11,183 bases of DNA, from positions 60,726 to 71,908 of the forward strand of contig DQHS01000192.1 of assembly GCA_003524365.1 (NCBI GenBank). The letters are read 5' to 3'. The position numbers and the translations under genes were made by a program. Within the stretch, counting starts at the first letter, position 1. Each line of letters opens with the position of its first letter. The stretch is from Cellvibrio sp. (lineage in GTDB: Bacteria > Pseudomonadota > Gammaproteobacteria > Pseudomonadales > Cellvibrionaceae). Shown one piece after another: positions 1-7,060 of the stretch. The notes under the pieces were generated by a model. That model was not told the origin of the DNA. It did not search any database and was given only the letters and a program-made list of their open reading frames with translations.

Positions 1-101
1 TGCGTATACTTTGCTATACATTCCCAAAGAATCCTAATTCAAATAAATTCATCTTAAATATCAATAGTTTTGCAGAGTGGAAACATGCCAAGGCCAAAGC
101 T

Positions 102-734
102 GTGAATCACATCGATAAACCCAAAGTGGTGATTTTTGACCTATATGGCACCTTGGTTAAATTCGGGATCATGCATCATCCGTTCAGACAACTACTGAAA
201 TGGGCCAGGGAAAACGGGCGAACACCGAAATCTGACGATGCACGCACCTTGATGACTGTAAATGGCGATGTACCTGAGTTGGCCGCCGCACTGGGCATTG
301 ATGCGCCTGATGAAATGATCGAACAAGTCCACCTGCACATCCAGGAAGAGCTGGATTCGCTTACACTTTATGACGATGTCATACCCACCTTAACTGCACT
401 ACGCAGGCACCATATTCCCATCGCAATTTGCTCAAATCTCGCGTTTCCTTACGGGAAGGCAATTGATTTATTACCAAGGGAACAACAGCTGATTCGCGGG
501 CTGAGTTATGAGACGGGTTTTATCAAACCAGAAGCCGGGATCTACCATGCAGTAGTCAGTCAATTGCAGGTTCAACCAGAGGAATGTCTGTTCGTTGGTG
601 ATACGCTATTAGCAGACTATGAAGGACCACGTCAGTTTGGTATGAACGCCTACCATCTGGTGCGCGGTACACCGTCTAATGACCATTCAATCAATTCATT
701 GGCTGATGTACTGGCCACCGCGCGCAACGAATAA
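102..734 (+). CDS. HAD-superfamily hydrolase (subfamily IA-like)
   Basis: Haloacid-dehalogenase-fold hydrolase, cytosolic, substrate unknown. All four HAD motifs are visible in the 210 residues: motif I FDLYGTL with the nucleophile Asp13; motif II ICSN with Ser111; motif III Lys142 in FIKPEAGIY; motif IV VGDTLLAD with Asp167 and Asp172. Residues about 20-95 between motifs I and II fit a helical C1 cap. The residue two after the nucleophile is Tyr rather than the Asp usual in phosphatases; this occurs in haloacid dehalogenases and in many uncharacterised IA members, so phosphatase activity should not be assumed. The start is a GTG with a weak AAGG at 90-93. The same frame is open, without a stop or any ATG/GTG/TTG, back to position 3, so the true protein may be longer and start outside the window. 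It converges on the toxin-antitoxin operon; no functional link is visible. Confidence 0.85.
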   Translation: MNHIDKPKVVIFDLYGTLVKFGIMHHPFRQLLKWARENGRTPKSDDARTLMTVNGDVPELAAALGIDAPDEMIEQVHLHIQEELDSLTLYDDVIPTLTALRRHHIPIAICSNLAFPYGKAIDLLPREQQLIRGLSYETGFIKPEAGIYHAVVSQLQVQPEECLFVGDTLLADYEGPRQFGMNAYHLVRGTPSNDHSINSLADVLATARNE

Positions 735-849
735 AACGCAACATTAGAAGGTCGATTGGCAATACGAAGCGCATCGGTCGAGTCCCGTTTCATATCCATT
801 ATTTTCAGCGTTAGCGTTTACCGTATCACGAGGTCTAATCCAAAGGTCG

Positions 850-872
850 AAAAAAAACCGCCCGAAGGCGGC
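850..872 (-). terminator. Rho-independent terminator of the toxin-antitoxin operon
   Basis: Read on the minus strand, a perfect 5-bp GC-only stem (CCGCC/GGCGG, bases 858-862 with 867-871) is capped by a UUCG tetraloop closed by C-G. It is followed directly by eight T (bases 857-850). It lies 3 bp after the stop codon of the small toxin gene at 875. It probably does not serve the convergent HAD gene, because no matching T-run follows the stem on the plus strand. The 735-849 stretch before it holds no convincing gene. Confidence 0.93.
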
Positions 873-874
873 TT

Positions 875-1189
875 CTATTCTTCTTCTATCTCGCTAGGCT
901 CCCAAACGCTGATATACAAAATCGTTACGCTTGTATCGTCGAATGTATAGAGCACTGCAATATCGGGAAGGTTGGACCTGGCGTCACCAGCGCGATGAGA
1001 TAATCGATAAGTAACACCATCAATTATCTTTCCCAGTGAAATCTCTACAGGTTTGCGAGCAACTAACCACACAAAACCATCCCATTGTTCTTCAAATCTG
1101 GGATGCTGCTGCTTTAATTTGGCGATTTCTTCTGAAGCTTCGGTTTCTTCTACAACAGTTCTGTAATTTCTCCAGGGATTTCCTTGCAC
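875..1189 (-). CDS. Probable toxin of a Panacea-type toxin-antitoxin pair
   Basis: Small protein of 104 residues encoded 22 bp after the Panacea-domain antitoxin, in the same operon and followed at once by a strong terminator. The N-terminus PWRNYRTVVEETEA and the C-terminal strand pair PDIAVLYTFDDTSVTILYI (residues 75-93) recall RelE/ParE-like small toxins, which end in such a beta-hairpin. A helical middle (about 17-47) and a very acidic tail (EPSEIEEE) complete it. By family logic it would be the growth-inhibiting partner, but I cannot name its target and no catalytic residues can be assigned with certainty. The start is a GTG: an in-frame TAA lies immediately upstream, and a GGAG sits 10 nt before it. 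A non-toxic accessory protein is the alternative. Confidence 0.72.
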   Translation of the reverse strand: MQGNPWRNYRTVVEETEASEEIAKLKQQHPRFEEQWDGFVWLVARKPVEISLGKIIDGVTYRLSHRAGDARSNLPDIAVLYTFDDTSVTILYISVWEPSEIEEE

Positions 1190-1211
1190 TTATCCGATAC
1201 TCCATCACCAA

Positions 1212-1730
1212 TTAGCAAACCATGCGATTGCAAACAACTTTATCAGCCCAAGCAGTTACGTCCGAGCGATAATCCCCAGTGAAACTCACCAATGTTGCGC
1301 ACATTGGTATTTCTTCACCTTCAGCAGCGGCTTCCCAAACAACGTCATGAGAAAGATCACTAATTTCACCCGCTGTATAATTGTTGCAAATATCTTTGGC
1401 AATATTTTTAACAATCGTCATTTCAACGTTGGAAAACAAATTAGTATCAGCATTGCTTAACGATGAAAACTCTCGAACATCGTATCTTTCGACAGGCTCA
1501 CGCACCGAAATCCTTCCTTCTGTCTTCAATTCCTCAAGGGTTTTTACGACAGCAGCAGGCACTGGTCCACGCGGACGTTTTACATATTTGGTGCCCGAAA
1601 TAGTCTCACCGGTAGTCCGATAGGCCATCACATCGGAAAACCATAAAATTTTGTTTAATCGAACTGCGCCAAGTTGTTTCGGGTCGCATTCCTCGATAAC
1701 AAAATGTACAAGCGCTTTAAACTTGTCCAT
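1212..1730 (-). CDS. Panacea-domain (SocA/DUF4065-like) antitoxin
   Basis: 172-residue protein with the hallmark Panacea-domain sequence. The visible signatures are LGAVRLNKILWFSDVMAYR (about residues 20-38), GTKYVKRPRGPVPAAV (about 46-61), and the C-terminal ISDLSHDVVWEAAAEGEEIP block (about 123-142). Panacea proteins include the proteolytic adaptor SocA of Caulobacter and a large group of antitoxins (PanA) that neutralise unrelated toxins encoded next to them. Here it is the first gene of a two-gene operon whose second gene is a small toxin-like protein, so antitoxin is the best reading. Two ATG codons are adjacent (1733 and 1730); AGGAG at 1738-1742 is 4 nt from the first and 7 nt from the second, so 1730 is preferred. 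Low-score promoter elements lie just upstream. Confidence 0.9.
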   Translation of the reverse strand: MDKFKALVHFVIEECDPKQLGAVRLNKILWFSDVMAYRTTGETISGTKYVKRPRGPVPAAVVKTLEELKTEGRISVREPVERYDVREFSSLSNADTNLFSNVEMTIVKNIAKDICNNYTAGEISDLSHDVVWEAAAEGEEIPMCATLVSFTGDYRSDVTAWADKVVCNRMVC

Positions 1731-1758
1731 CATCTAACTCCTGTTTTGTAGGTCGGTG

Positions 1759-1788
1759 GGTATAACCTCTACGGATCAAATAGTCCAA
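1759..1788 (-). promoter_or_regulatory. Possible promoter of the Panacea toxin-antitoxin operon
   Basis: On the minus strand a TTGGAC (1788-1783) and a TATACC (1764-1759) are spaced by 18 bp. They end about 25 nt before the AGGAG ribosome binding site region and the start codon. The match to the sigma-70 consensus is partial (3/6 and 4/6), so this is a candidate chosen mainly for its position. Confidence 0.3.
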
Positions 1789-1793
1789 AAACT

Positions 1794-1822
1794 TTGACAC
1801 TCCATCTTGCCTAAGTTCTTAT
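1794..1822 (+). promoter_or_regulatory. Possible plus-strand promoter with no gene behind it
   Basis: A perfect -35 box TTGACA (1794-1799) is followed after 17 bp by TCTTAT (1817-1822), which matches 4 of 6 bases of the -10 consensus. No plus-strand open reading frame of useful size follows before the antisense side of the membrane-protein gene at 2076. If active, it would produce a non-coding transcript or an antisense RNA. It overlaps the upstream region of the divergent toxin-antitoxin operon. Confidence 0.3.
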
Positions 1823-2075
1823 TCATGAATTGTTTTTATTTATTAAAAGTCAACTTCATATAGCCTACGCTTATAGGCTCTCGCACAGTATACTTTTTAA
1901 TCCATTAAATTTATAGCCTGAAACCGTCAGGTTACAAATCTAAACTCCATTATTACTACCGCAAATGAATCGCTATTTACCTACTGTTACCTTAGCTCAT
2001 CATTTTACGTCGTCTATTTTTAACACATTTCGCCTGCCAGTCCATTACAACAGATGACAGTGCTCCTTGCCGGCA

Positions 2076-2771
2076 CTACGCCTGATTGGCAAATAATAAA
2101 ATTTGAACGATAGGGTGCTGAACATAGGTTACCGCCAAACTGATGAGCCAAACACCAAAGCCTGTCGCACCCATCGCTTGCCACCAGCGAAGCTGATGAA
2201 CAACTCGCAACATACGATAAACCCAGTAGCCCAAAATTAAATAACCGACCAATACCAAAATAGAACTGGTGAACGAAAATGAATTCTGTAAAACGTTTTG
2301 GGATATCAATCCCGAAATATCTTTTTGAAGAGGTTCTGACTGCGACAAGATAACTTTATGTGTGACCATCAGCGATGGTAATTCAAGCATTCGTATAAAC
2401 ACAAAACCTATGGATAGAAATTGAAACGCAGTGATCGTTTTTAACAAGGATGTAGAACCACCAAATAAAATGGACGTGAGCCACAAAGCCATTCCACATA
2501 TCACGATCATGAACCACGTGAAAAAAGCCATGTAGCAAAAAATTAGCGCGCCAAGCTCATTTTTATTTAGCAGGTATACGATGACCTCAAAAAATGACAT
2601 CGTAACCGCAACGGCCAATGAAAATGGCACGGCAGCCGAAAAGGAGATATTTCCATTTCGGATCTTCGACATGAAACGGTTAAATTGAGTGAAAAGCTCA
2701 ATTACAAATTGAACATTTTTGTTGAAGCTCTCGGCTATTATCCTGATCATTTGCAGTAAAAATATATCCAT
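2076..2771 (-). CDS. Multi-span inner-membrane protein, third gene of the IetAS-type operon
   Basis: Unrecognised 231-residue integral membrane protein. After an amphipathic N-terminus of about 40 residues (MDIFLLQMIRII...), five hydrophobic segments can be seen at roughly 45-68, 75-103, 113-136, 164-185 and 198-219. A polar loop lies between the third and fourth. The five-span layout resembles Yip1-domain proteins, but this is only a topological impression. The start is the ATG at 2771 because AAGGAG (2783-2778) lies exactly 6 nt upstream; the frame extends to a GTG at 2840 without a comparable site. It follows the protease gene by 84 bp on the same strand with no terminator between, so it is probably co-transcribed. 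In context it could be a membrane effector, an anchor, or a substrate of the protease. None of these is shown by the sequence. Confidence 0.8.
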   Translation of the reverse strand: MDIFLLQMIRIIAESFNKNVQFVIELFTQFNRFMSKIRNGNISFSAAVPFSLAVAVTMSFFEVIVYLLNKNELGALIFCYMAFFTWFMIVICGMALWLTSILFGGSTSLLKTITAFQFLSIGFVFIRMLELPSLMVTHKVILSQSEPLQKDISGLISQNVLQNSFSFTSSILVLVGYLILGYWVYRMLRVVHQLRWWQAMGATGFGVWLISLAVTYVQHPIVQILLFANQA

Positions 2772-2777
2772 ATTTAT

Positions 2778-2783
2778 CTCCTT
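2778..2783 (-). promoter_or_regulatory. Ribosome binding site deciding the membrane-protein start
   Basis: AAGGAG on the minus strand, 6 nt before ATG 2771. It is the best Shine-Dalgarno match in the operon and argues against the longer GTG-initiated frame from 2840. It also suggests the third gene is translated on its own rather than only by coupling to the protease gene. Confidence 0.8.
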
Positions 2784-2855
2784 ATATACGAGTTTATCGA
2801 AATTTAGTTCATACACAGTTAGAACAACCTCGTCGTTCACCGACTACTTTAGTTG

Positions 2856-5378
2856 TTAGCGCGTTGGAATATCAATGGGCGGAGCGATGCCTAATTGAAT
2901 AGCAACGGGTGTGTAAACATCAATGGATTCGTCCGGTGTGTGAATCGAAACAATCAGTGCATATCGTGTTTTTTTGTCCCAACGCTTAAGATGGGTTCGT
3001 TCACGCCACCAACCAATCGTTGGTGTCACGGCAATTAAATTGGAACGTGCTAATTCCTGCGCCGTACCGCGCCAAATATCAGAATGAATAGAACCTCTAT
3101 TACGACTATTTGCACCCAGTAACCAATGATGAGAAGGACTACTCGTCGTTGGATTCCCCTCATCCTCTTCACGCGCGGCTTTATTGATTCGCTTCATGAA
3201 CTCATTTTTGGATTCTCCGGGCGAATTCAAATCAAAACGCAAACCATGCGAGGGATAACGATAGCGATCTTTCCAGCCAATTTCTCCGGGGCCTGGCTCC
3301 ACAAAATAGGACAGGGTTACACGCATCGAAATCGATGTATTGTCTGGTAGTCGCAACAGCGCATCCATCGGCCAAGGCAATTCGTGCATATGCATATCGC
3401 GCGTACGATAGCCGGAGCCAGTCTCCCGGCGATCGAAAGGCTGCAAGCTATTTTGCGCAATTAATGTTAACGAATTGTTCGCACTGTAAATTGCACGTTC
3501 CAGATCGGGGACACCATAACCACAAATTTCCAATAAGTCTTTGTATGCACCTTTAGATTCATCGGTAAGAAACTGCTCCTTTAAGGTATTCGTCCAACTC
3601 GCGCTGTGCACTAGCAAAGCACGATGCGTTTCTGGCCAATACTCGGGGTAACTGGCTTGCAGTTGCCCTGCCATCCAGCTCAATTTCGCCGTGGCGGCAC
3701 TCGTCATGTTGAAGGGATAGAAATGTGCTGACTGCGGTTCGTAGTATGTAGACAACATTGACAAGTCATCGCACTCAGTAACGAAACCGGATTTATCGAT
3801 TGCGAGGTTCCCACCCTCCAACACTAGCTCAGGTTTAACAGGCCATTGATTGTCATCCCATGTGGATGAGGTAGTCGAAAACGGCGATAACCCACCTGCA
3901 GGTGCGACAGGTGTATAACCTTTCAATACAGGGTTCGTGATGTTAATCATGGATGTGCAAGCACCGACGGTTAACACATTCCATGCTTGTGCAGGATCAT
4001 GGACAGAATCCGTTAGCTGTATGTCCGGATAATGTTTACCGGCGTCGATAACATTACCGGCGCACGCATTTCCGGCGCTGACCACAACAAGACGCCGAAT
4101 GCCGTCGTCGGCACCCGAGGTTATCTGATCCAGTTGTGCTGACCATGATGTTGGTTTACCTCGGTCGCGACTATCGGGCGACGTTACGGCAAGACACACA
4201 CAACGAACTTTATCTGGTGCTTGAATTTCTGCTCGCGAGATTGCCTGCGAAGTTAGATAACCCCATAAATCAGGTTCATTATGGCCTGGTGGTGGTGGTA
4301 AAAGTTTTACTGATTCCAGTTTATGGCGCTGCAACACTTGCACATTTGTTTCAAATTTTTCCATCAAGTTGCCATAAGCCGCAATACCCGCCATCAGCGT
4401 TCCATGACTATTATGGTCGTGCACACCCCATTCAGCATCTACCGTCAAACACGAAGCTTCATGCAGGAGTGATTCAAGAAGCGGGTGGCCGCGGTTAACA
4501 CCGGTATCCAAAATACAAACAACCGAAGTTGAATCTTCTTGAACCTGCAAACGATTCAATAAATGAATACTCCATTCCGCTTGATCGTAGGTTGATAAAT
4601 TCGTAAAAAAATGGGCAGTAGTTTTGGCTTTGCGGTATTCCGCAATATGGCTGGAATGAATAGACAGCCATTCCAGCTGCGCGTGATTAGCAAGAATGAC
4701 TTTAACGGAGCGTTCCGGAAAGTAAAGAACCCCCGGGCGACTTTGTATTTCTGCATCGGTGAGAAGACGATCAAACGAGGCAATAACATTAGCGTTATCA
4801 TTACTGAGCCATACCTCGATCCAAATAGCCTGCTCTTGCGGCGGCGCAGCTTCAGGATCACACCAAAACGAATCAACGAGTAATGCTTTTCGAATGTACG
4901 CGATACTTGTAATCAATGATTCGTGCTTTGGTGAACCACCATCCGATTCTTTGGTGAGGTACTCTTCTATTCTGTTGGCAAAAAATCGCTTGTCTTCGTT
5001 GGCAACATATACAGTAGCGTAGGTGGTAATCTCATCTTCCAATACCCCGCCAGCATTTAAAATTTTTTTGGTTTTTTTGCGCACATTCAGGAGTCTGGTT
5101 TTTTTACTGCGGAGATTTTCAAGACTCTTAATGATCAGTTGGGTATTAGGATCGCTGATGAATTCCAGATAAGTGCCGTTACGAGTAGAGTGGGAAACAG
5201 CACGTTCATTTTCAGAGGCTTCCCACGCTTGATCAAAACAACGCTGTAGAAGCTCCCCGTGGGATTGTCGATCACGCAAGATAGCAGGCGTTTTAATAAT
5301 CGCCTGCTTGCTTGTCGTGTAAATGATTGATTCTGGTGTATTAGCTAAGAAGATGTGGGGTAACTTCGCTGTCGGCAC
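2856..5378 (-). CDS. ietS: IetS-like subtilisin-family (S8) serine protease
   Basis: Large subtilase of about 840 residues, the protease half of an IetA/IetS pair. Numbered from the GTG at 5378, the catalytic triad is Asp291 in VVCILDTGV, His325 in NSHGT and Ser560 in NMTSAATA. The oxyanion Asn437 is in VVVSAGN, and KPELVLEGGN precedes the serine block as in other subtilases. The Gly usually before Thr-Ser is Met here. About 285 residues of non-protease N-terminal region and about 250 C-terminal residues flank the catalytic core. No signal peptide is visible, so it should act in the cytosol. GTG 5378 is preferred because AAGGA (5390-5386) sits 7 nt upstream; the TTG at 5396 is a six-residue longer alternative. 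In the Ti-plasmid system IetS is the toxic partner and IetA restrains it; the pair is also reported as phage defence. Confidence 0.9.
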   Translation of the reverse strand: MPTAKLPHIFLANTPESIIYTTSKQAIIKTPAILRDRQSHGELLQRCFDQAWEASENERAVSHSTRNGTYLEFISDPNTQLIIKSLENLRSKKTRLLNVRKKTKKILNAGGVLEDEITTYATVYVANEDKRFFANRIEEYLTKESDGGSPKHESLITSIAYIRKALLVDSFWCDPEAAPPQEQAIWIEVWLSNDNANVIASFDRLLTDAEIQSRPGVLYFPERSVKVILANHAQLEWLSIHSSHIAEYRKAKTTAHFFTNLSTYDQAEWSIHLLNRLQVQEDSTSVVCILDTGVNRGHPLLESLLHEASCLTVDAEWGVHDHNSHGTLMAGIAAYGNLMEKFETNVQVLQRHKLESVKLLPPPPGHNEPDLWGYLTSQAISRAEIQAPDKVRCVCLAVTSPDSRDRGKPTSWSAQLDQITSGADDGIRRLVVVSAGNACAGNVIDAGKHYPDIQLTDSVHDPAQAWNVLTVGACTSMINITNPVLKGYTPVAPAGGLSPFSTTSSTWDDNQWPVKPELVLEGGNLAIDKSGFVTECDDLSMLSTYYEPQSAHFYPFNMTSAATAKLSWMAGQLQASYPEYWPETHRALLVHSASWTNTLKEQFLTDESKGAYKDLLEICGYGVPDLERAIYSANNSLTLIAQNSLQPFDRRETGSGYRTRDMHMHELPWPMDALLRLPDNTSISMRVTLSYFVEPGPGEIGWKDRYRYPSHGLRFDLNSPGESKNEFMKRINKAAREEDEGNPTTSSPSHHWLLGANSRNRGSIHSDIWRGTAQELARSNLIAVTPTIGWWRERTHLKRWDKKTRYALIVSIHTPDESIDVYTPVAIQLGIAPPIDIPTR

Positions 5379-5408
5379 TATTAAATCCTTCTTCAATCTT
5401 TTCTTATG

Positions 5409-6380
5409 TTATGTGCGTCCGTGATAAGCATGATGCCGTTGTTGTAGAGCATCGATCAATGCAGGGACTGCCACCGTTTTTTGGTCACTGAGTATGGCTA
5501 ATTTAACAGCATCTCGACAAGCTTGGTCAATTTCAGCATGACTCAACCCTTCGCTTGCTGACATAAGCTTAGTCCAGGAAAATCGGCTATTGGAAAAACC
5601 TGCCAAAATATTTTTCATTAATTGCTGCCTTTCTTCTTTCCCAGGCTGCTCATAATGTAAAACATCATCAAATCGACGGAACAATGCATGGTCCAATAAC
5701 CTGGGATTATTGGTCGCTGCAACAATCAGACTGTCTGATTGATCTTGTTCGATAAATTGAAGAAACGCATTAAGCACGCGACGCATTTCGCCCACATCGT
5801 TCTCTAAGGTGCGCTCCCCGCCTATCGCATCGAATTCATCAAAAAAATACACCGCTTTCTCTTGGCGCATCAAATCGAAAATCTGACGTAGCTTAGCGCT
5901 GGTTTCGCCCATAAATTTGGTAACCAACCGATCTACCTGAATTATATGTAAAGGCAGATGCAGTTCATGGGCAAGCACTTTTGCTGTCAATGTTTTTCCT
6001 GTTCCGGGAGAACCCACTAAAAGCAATTTACGACGCGGAGAGAACCCATGCGCCTTTAATTTACTCTGCTGAAAATACTCTTCGATAACGCGACGAATAC
6101 GCAATTCGATAGAAGAGGTAATCACCAATTTGCTCATTGAGACTTCAGGTGTTTCGGTAATCACCAAGCCTTTTAGATCCTGTGGAAACGGAACTACTTT
6201 CAGCTGCTTATGTTGCGCGCGTCGCTCTTTATCAACAAGTTCACGAATTTCGTGTGCTAAGGAGGAGTGTCCCTGTTTAGCCTCATGCGCAGCAACCTGG
6301 AGCGCAACCGCAAAGAAACGCTCTCTATCTTCGGTCGCGTAAGAGCTGATCAAGGATTTGATCTGATCTGCTGTAGCCAT
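5409..6380 (-). CDS. ietA: IetA-like AAA+ ATPase
   Basis: AAA+ ATPase of 323 residues, first gene of the operon. Visible motifs, numbered from ATG 6380: Walker A GSPGTGKT (123-130), Walker B VYFFDEFDAI with Asp181 and Glu182, sensor-1 region AATNNPRLLD (about 221-230), arginine finger in LFRRFDD (about 233-239), and a sensor-2-like segment LSHAEIDQACRDA (about 279-291). The N-terminal helical part (MATADQIKSLISSYA... then HEAKQGHSSLAHEIRELVDK) is typical of the ATPases paired with subtilases in IetAS loci. It is expected to control the protease next door by ATP-driven remodelling. ATG 6380 is preferred over ATG 6416 because the family-like sequence begins there, although neither has a strong ribosome binding site. 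The stop lies 30 bp before the protease start, consistent with one transcript. Confidence 0.9.
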   Translation of the reverse strand: MATADQIKSLISSYATEDRERFFAVALQVAAHEAKQGHSSLAHEIRELVDKERRAQHKQLKVVPFPQDLKGLVITETPEVSMSKLVITSSIELRIRRVIEEYFQQSKLKAHGFSPRRKLLLVGSPGTGKTLTAKVLAHELHLPLHIIQVDRLVTKFMGETSAKLRQIFDLMRQEKAVYFFDEFDAIGGERTLENDVGEMRRVLNAFLQFIEQDQSDSLIVAATNNPRLLDHALFRRFDDVLHYEQPGKEERQQLMKNILAGFSNSRFSWTKLMSASEGLSHAEIDQACRDAVKLAILSDQKTVAVPALIDALQQRHHAYHGRT

Positions 6381-6501
6381 GATGTTTGCTCTGTATGAAT
6401 AGCGATTGAGTTTCATCGCTTAATTGACAACCGATACTGCCCAGTTGCGCAATATAAGCTCCATTTTAACCAAAATCTGTCACCAATCCCACGCCTGTAG
6501 A

Positions 6502-6539
6502 TTTGCACTTATTTTTATATTATAGTTCATAAATGCAAA
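6502..6539. promoter_or_regulatory. Divergent promoter and possible operator between the regulator and ietA
   Basis: The 152-bp gap between the divergent regulator (6533) and ietA (6380) contains a minus-strand TATAAT (6524-6519) that would place the ietA start of transcription near 6512. It overlaps a plus-strand TATAGT (6521-6526) only 6 nt before the regulator's ATG. Both are enclosed by an inverted repeat TTTGCA (6502-6507) / TGCAAA (6534-6539). A repressor bound across this repeat would block both promoters. The -35 boxes are poor, which fits a regulated promoter or an unusual sigma contact. A second short inverted repeat ATTTT/AAAAT lies at 6463-6476. Confidence 0.45.
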
Positions 6540-6883
6540 AACTACAAAGACCTTGGATTGATATCTCAACTGAACTGCAACATAAAGTTCAGGAATCTGG
6601 ATTTACCTACAAAAAGCTGTCTGAAGAGGCGGAAATTGACTATTTTGCGGCGCGACGAATCATAAATGGCCGGGTTAAGAATCGAACGGAAGCCGCCATA
6701 GCGGTTTGCACTTATTTCAAAATTGAGACGAAGTGTCCGGATAAAATGCAAAGTCGTAGTGCGAAAGAAATATTAAGCGCCGTCGCTGACGCATGGGACG
6801 GTACAGAAGATCATGCCAGGTTATTGGTGAAGCTGATTGAGGGAACGGCGCGCTTTAAAGTGGAGGCCTATAGCAAAAAGTAA
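6533..6883 (+). CDS. XRE-like helix-turn-helix regulator of the adjacent operon
   Basis: Small protein of 116 residues with a Cro/C1-like DNA-binding region at about residues 14-66 (TYKKLSEEAEIDYFAARRIINGR contains the helix-turn-helix). The C-terminal part, with AKEILSAVADAWDGTEDHARLLVKLIEG, is of the kind seen at the end of other small transposon or phage-island regulators. It is the only plus-strand gene in the middle of the window and is divergent from ietA, so it is probably a repressor of the defence operon and of itself. An in-frame TAA directly precedes the ATG and there is no Shine-Dalgarno sequence; with a -10-like TATAGT 6 nt upstream, the mRNA may be leaderless. Confidence 0.75.
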   Translation: MQKLQRPWIDISTELQHKVQESGFTYKKLSEEAEIDYFAARRIINGRVKNRTEAAIAVCTYFKIETKCPDKMQSRSAKEILSAVADAWDGTEDHARLLVKLIEGTARFKVEAYSKK

Positions 6884-7060
6884 TGACGGTTCAGCAAAAA
6901 AGGAGGCCAGGATGTGGGTCAGGCCTGCGTGACCGGGGTCTTAGTAATATCCGCGACTCATACACCGGATCGCCCCCGATGCGAGAAACTCGACAGGTTC
7001 TCTGATAAATACAATTCGGCAATTGAGAACTGCCTGAGTTATGTTTATTTACATTAGTGG

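Larger units (their letters stand above)
1734..2075. other. 342-bp intergenic region with short hairpins
   Basis: No convincing coding region on either strand. The region holds the promoter-like elements listed separately. It also has two small inverted repeats: AGCCTA/TAGGCT (1862-1867 and 1874-1879, loop of 6) and CCTGA/TCAGG around 1917-1931. The octamer TATAGCCT occurs twice in direct orientation (1859-1866 and 1912-1919). At its right end an AGTGC/GCACT stem (2059-2063 with 2073-2077) overlaps the stop codon of the membrane-protein gene and could act as a weak transcription end on the minus strand, but it lacks a T-run. I see no recognisable Tn7-type transposon end or TnsB-site array. 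Confidence 0.5.

Noticed and set aside
775..787. TPsiC-arm-like bases resembling a tRNA 3' end or attachment-site remnant
   Set aside because: It lacks the full GGTTCGA core, there is no acceptor stem around it, and no direct repeat of it was noticed elsewhere.
756..950. Plus-strand open frame of 64 codons after the HAD gene
   Set aside because: It runs across the toxin operon terminator and into the antisense strand of the toxin gene, with no family-like sequence.
4136..4498. Plus-strand open frame of 120 codons
   Set aside because: It is antisense to the protease core, where the minus-strand frame carries the catalytic motifs.
6902..7035. Several 4-5 bp inverted repeats (AGGCC/GGCCT, GGTCA/TGACC, GAGAA/TTCTC, GGCA/TGCC) between the regulator and tnsE
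   Set aside because: The stems are short and none is followed by a T-run on either strand, so I do not call a terminator or a transposon end, although the convergent genes should terminate here.
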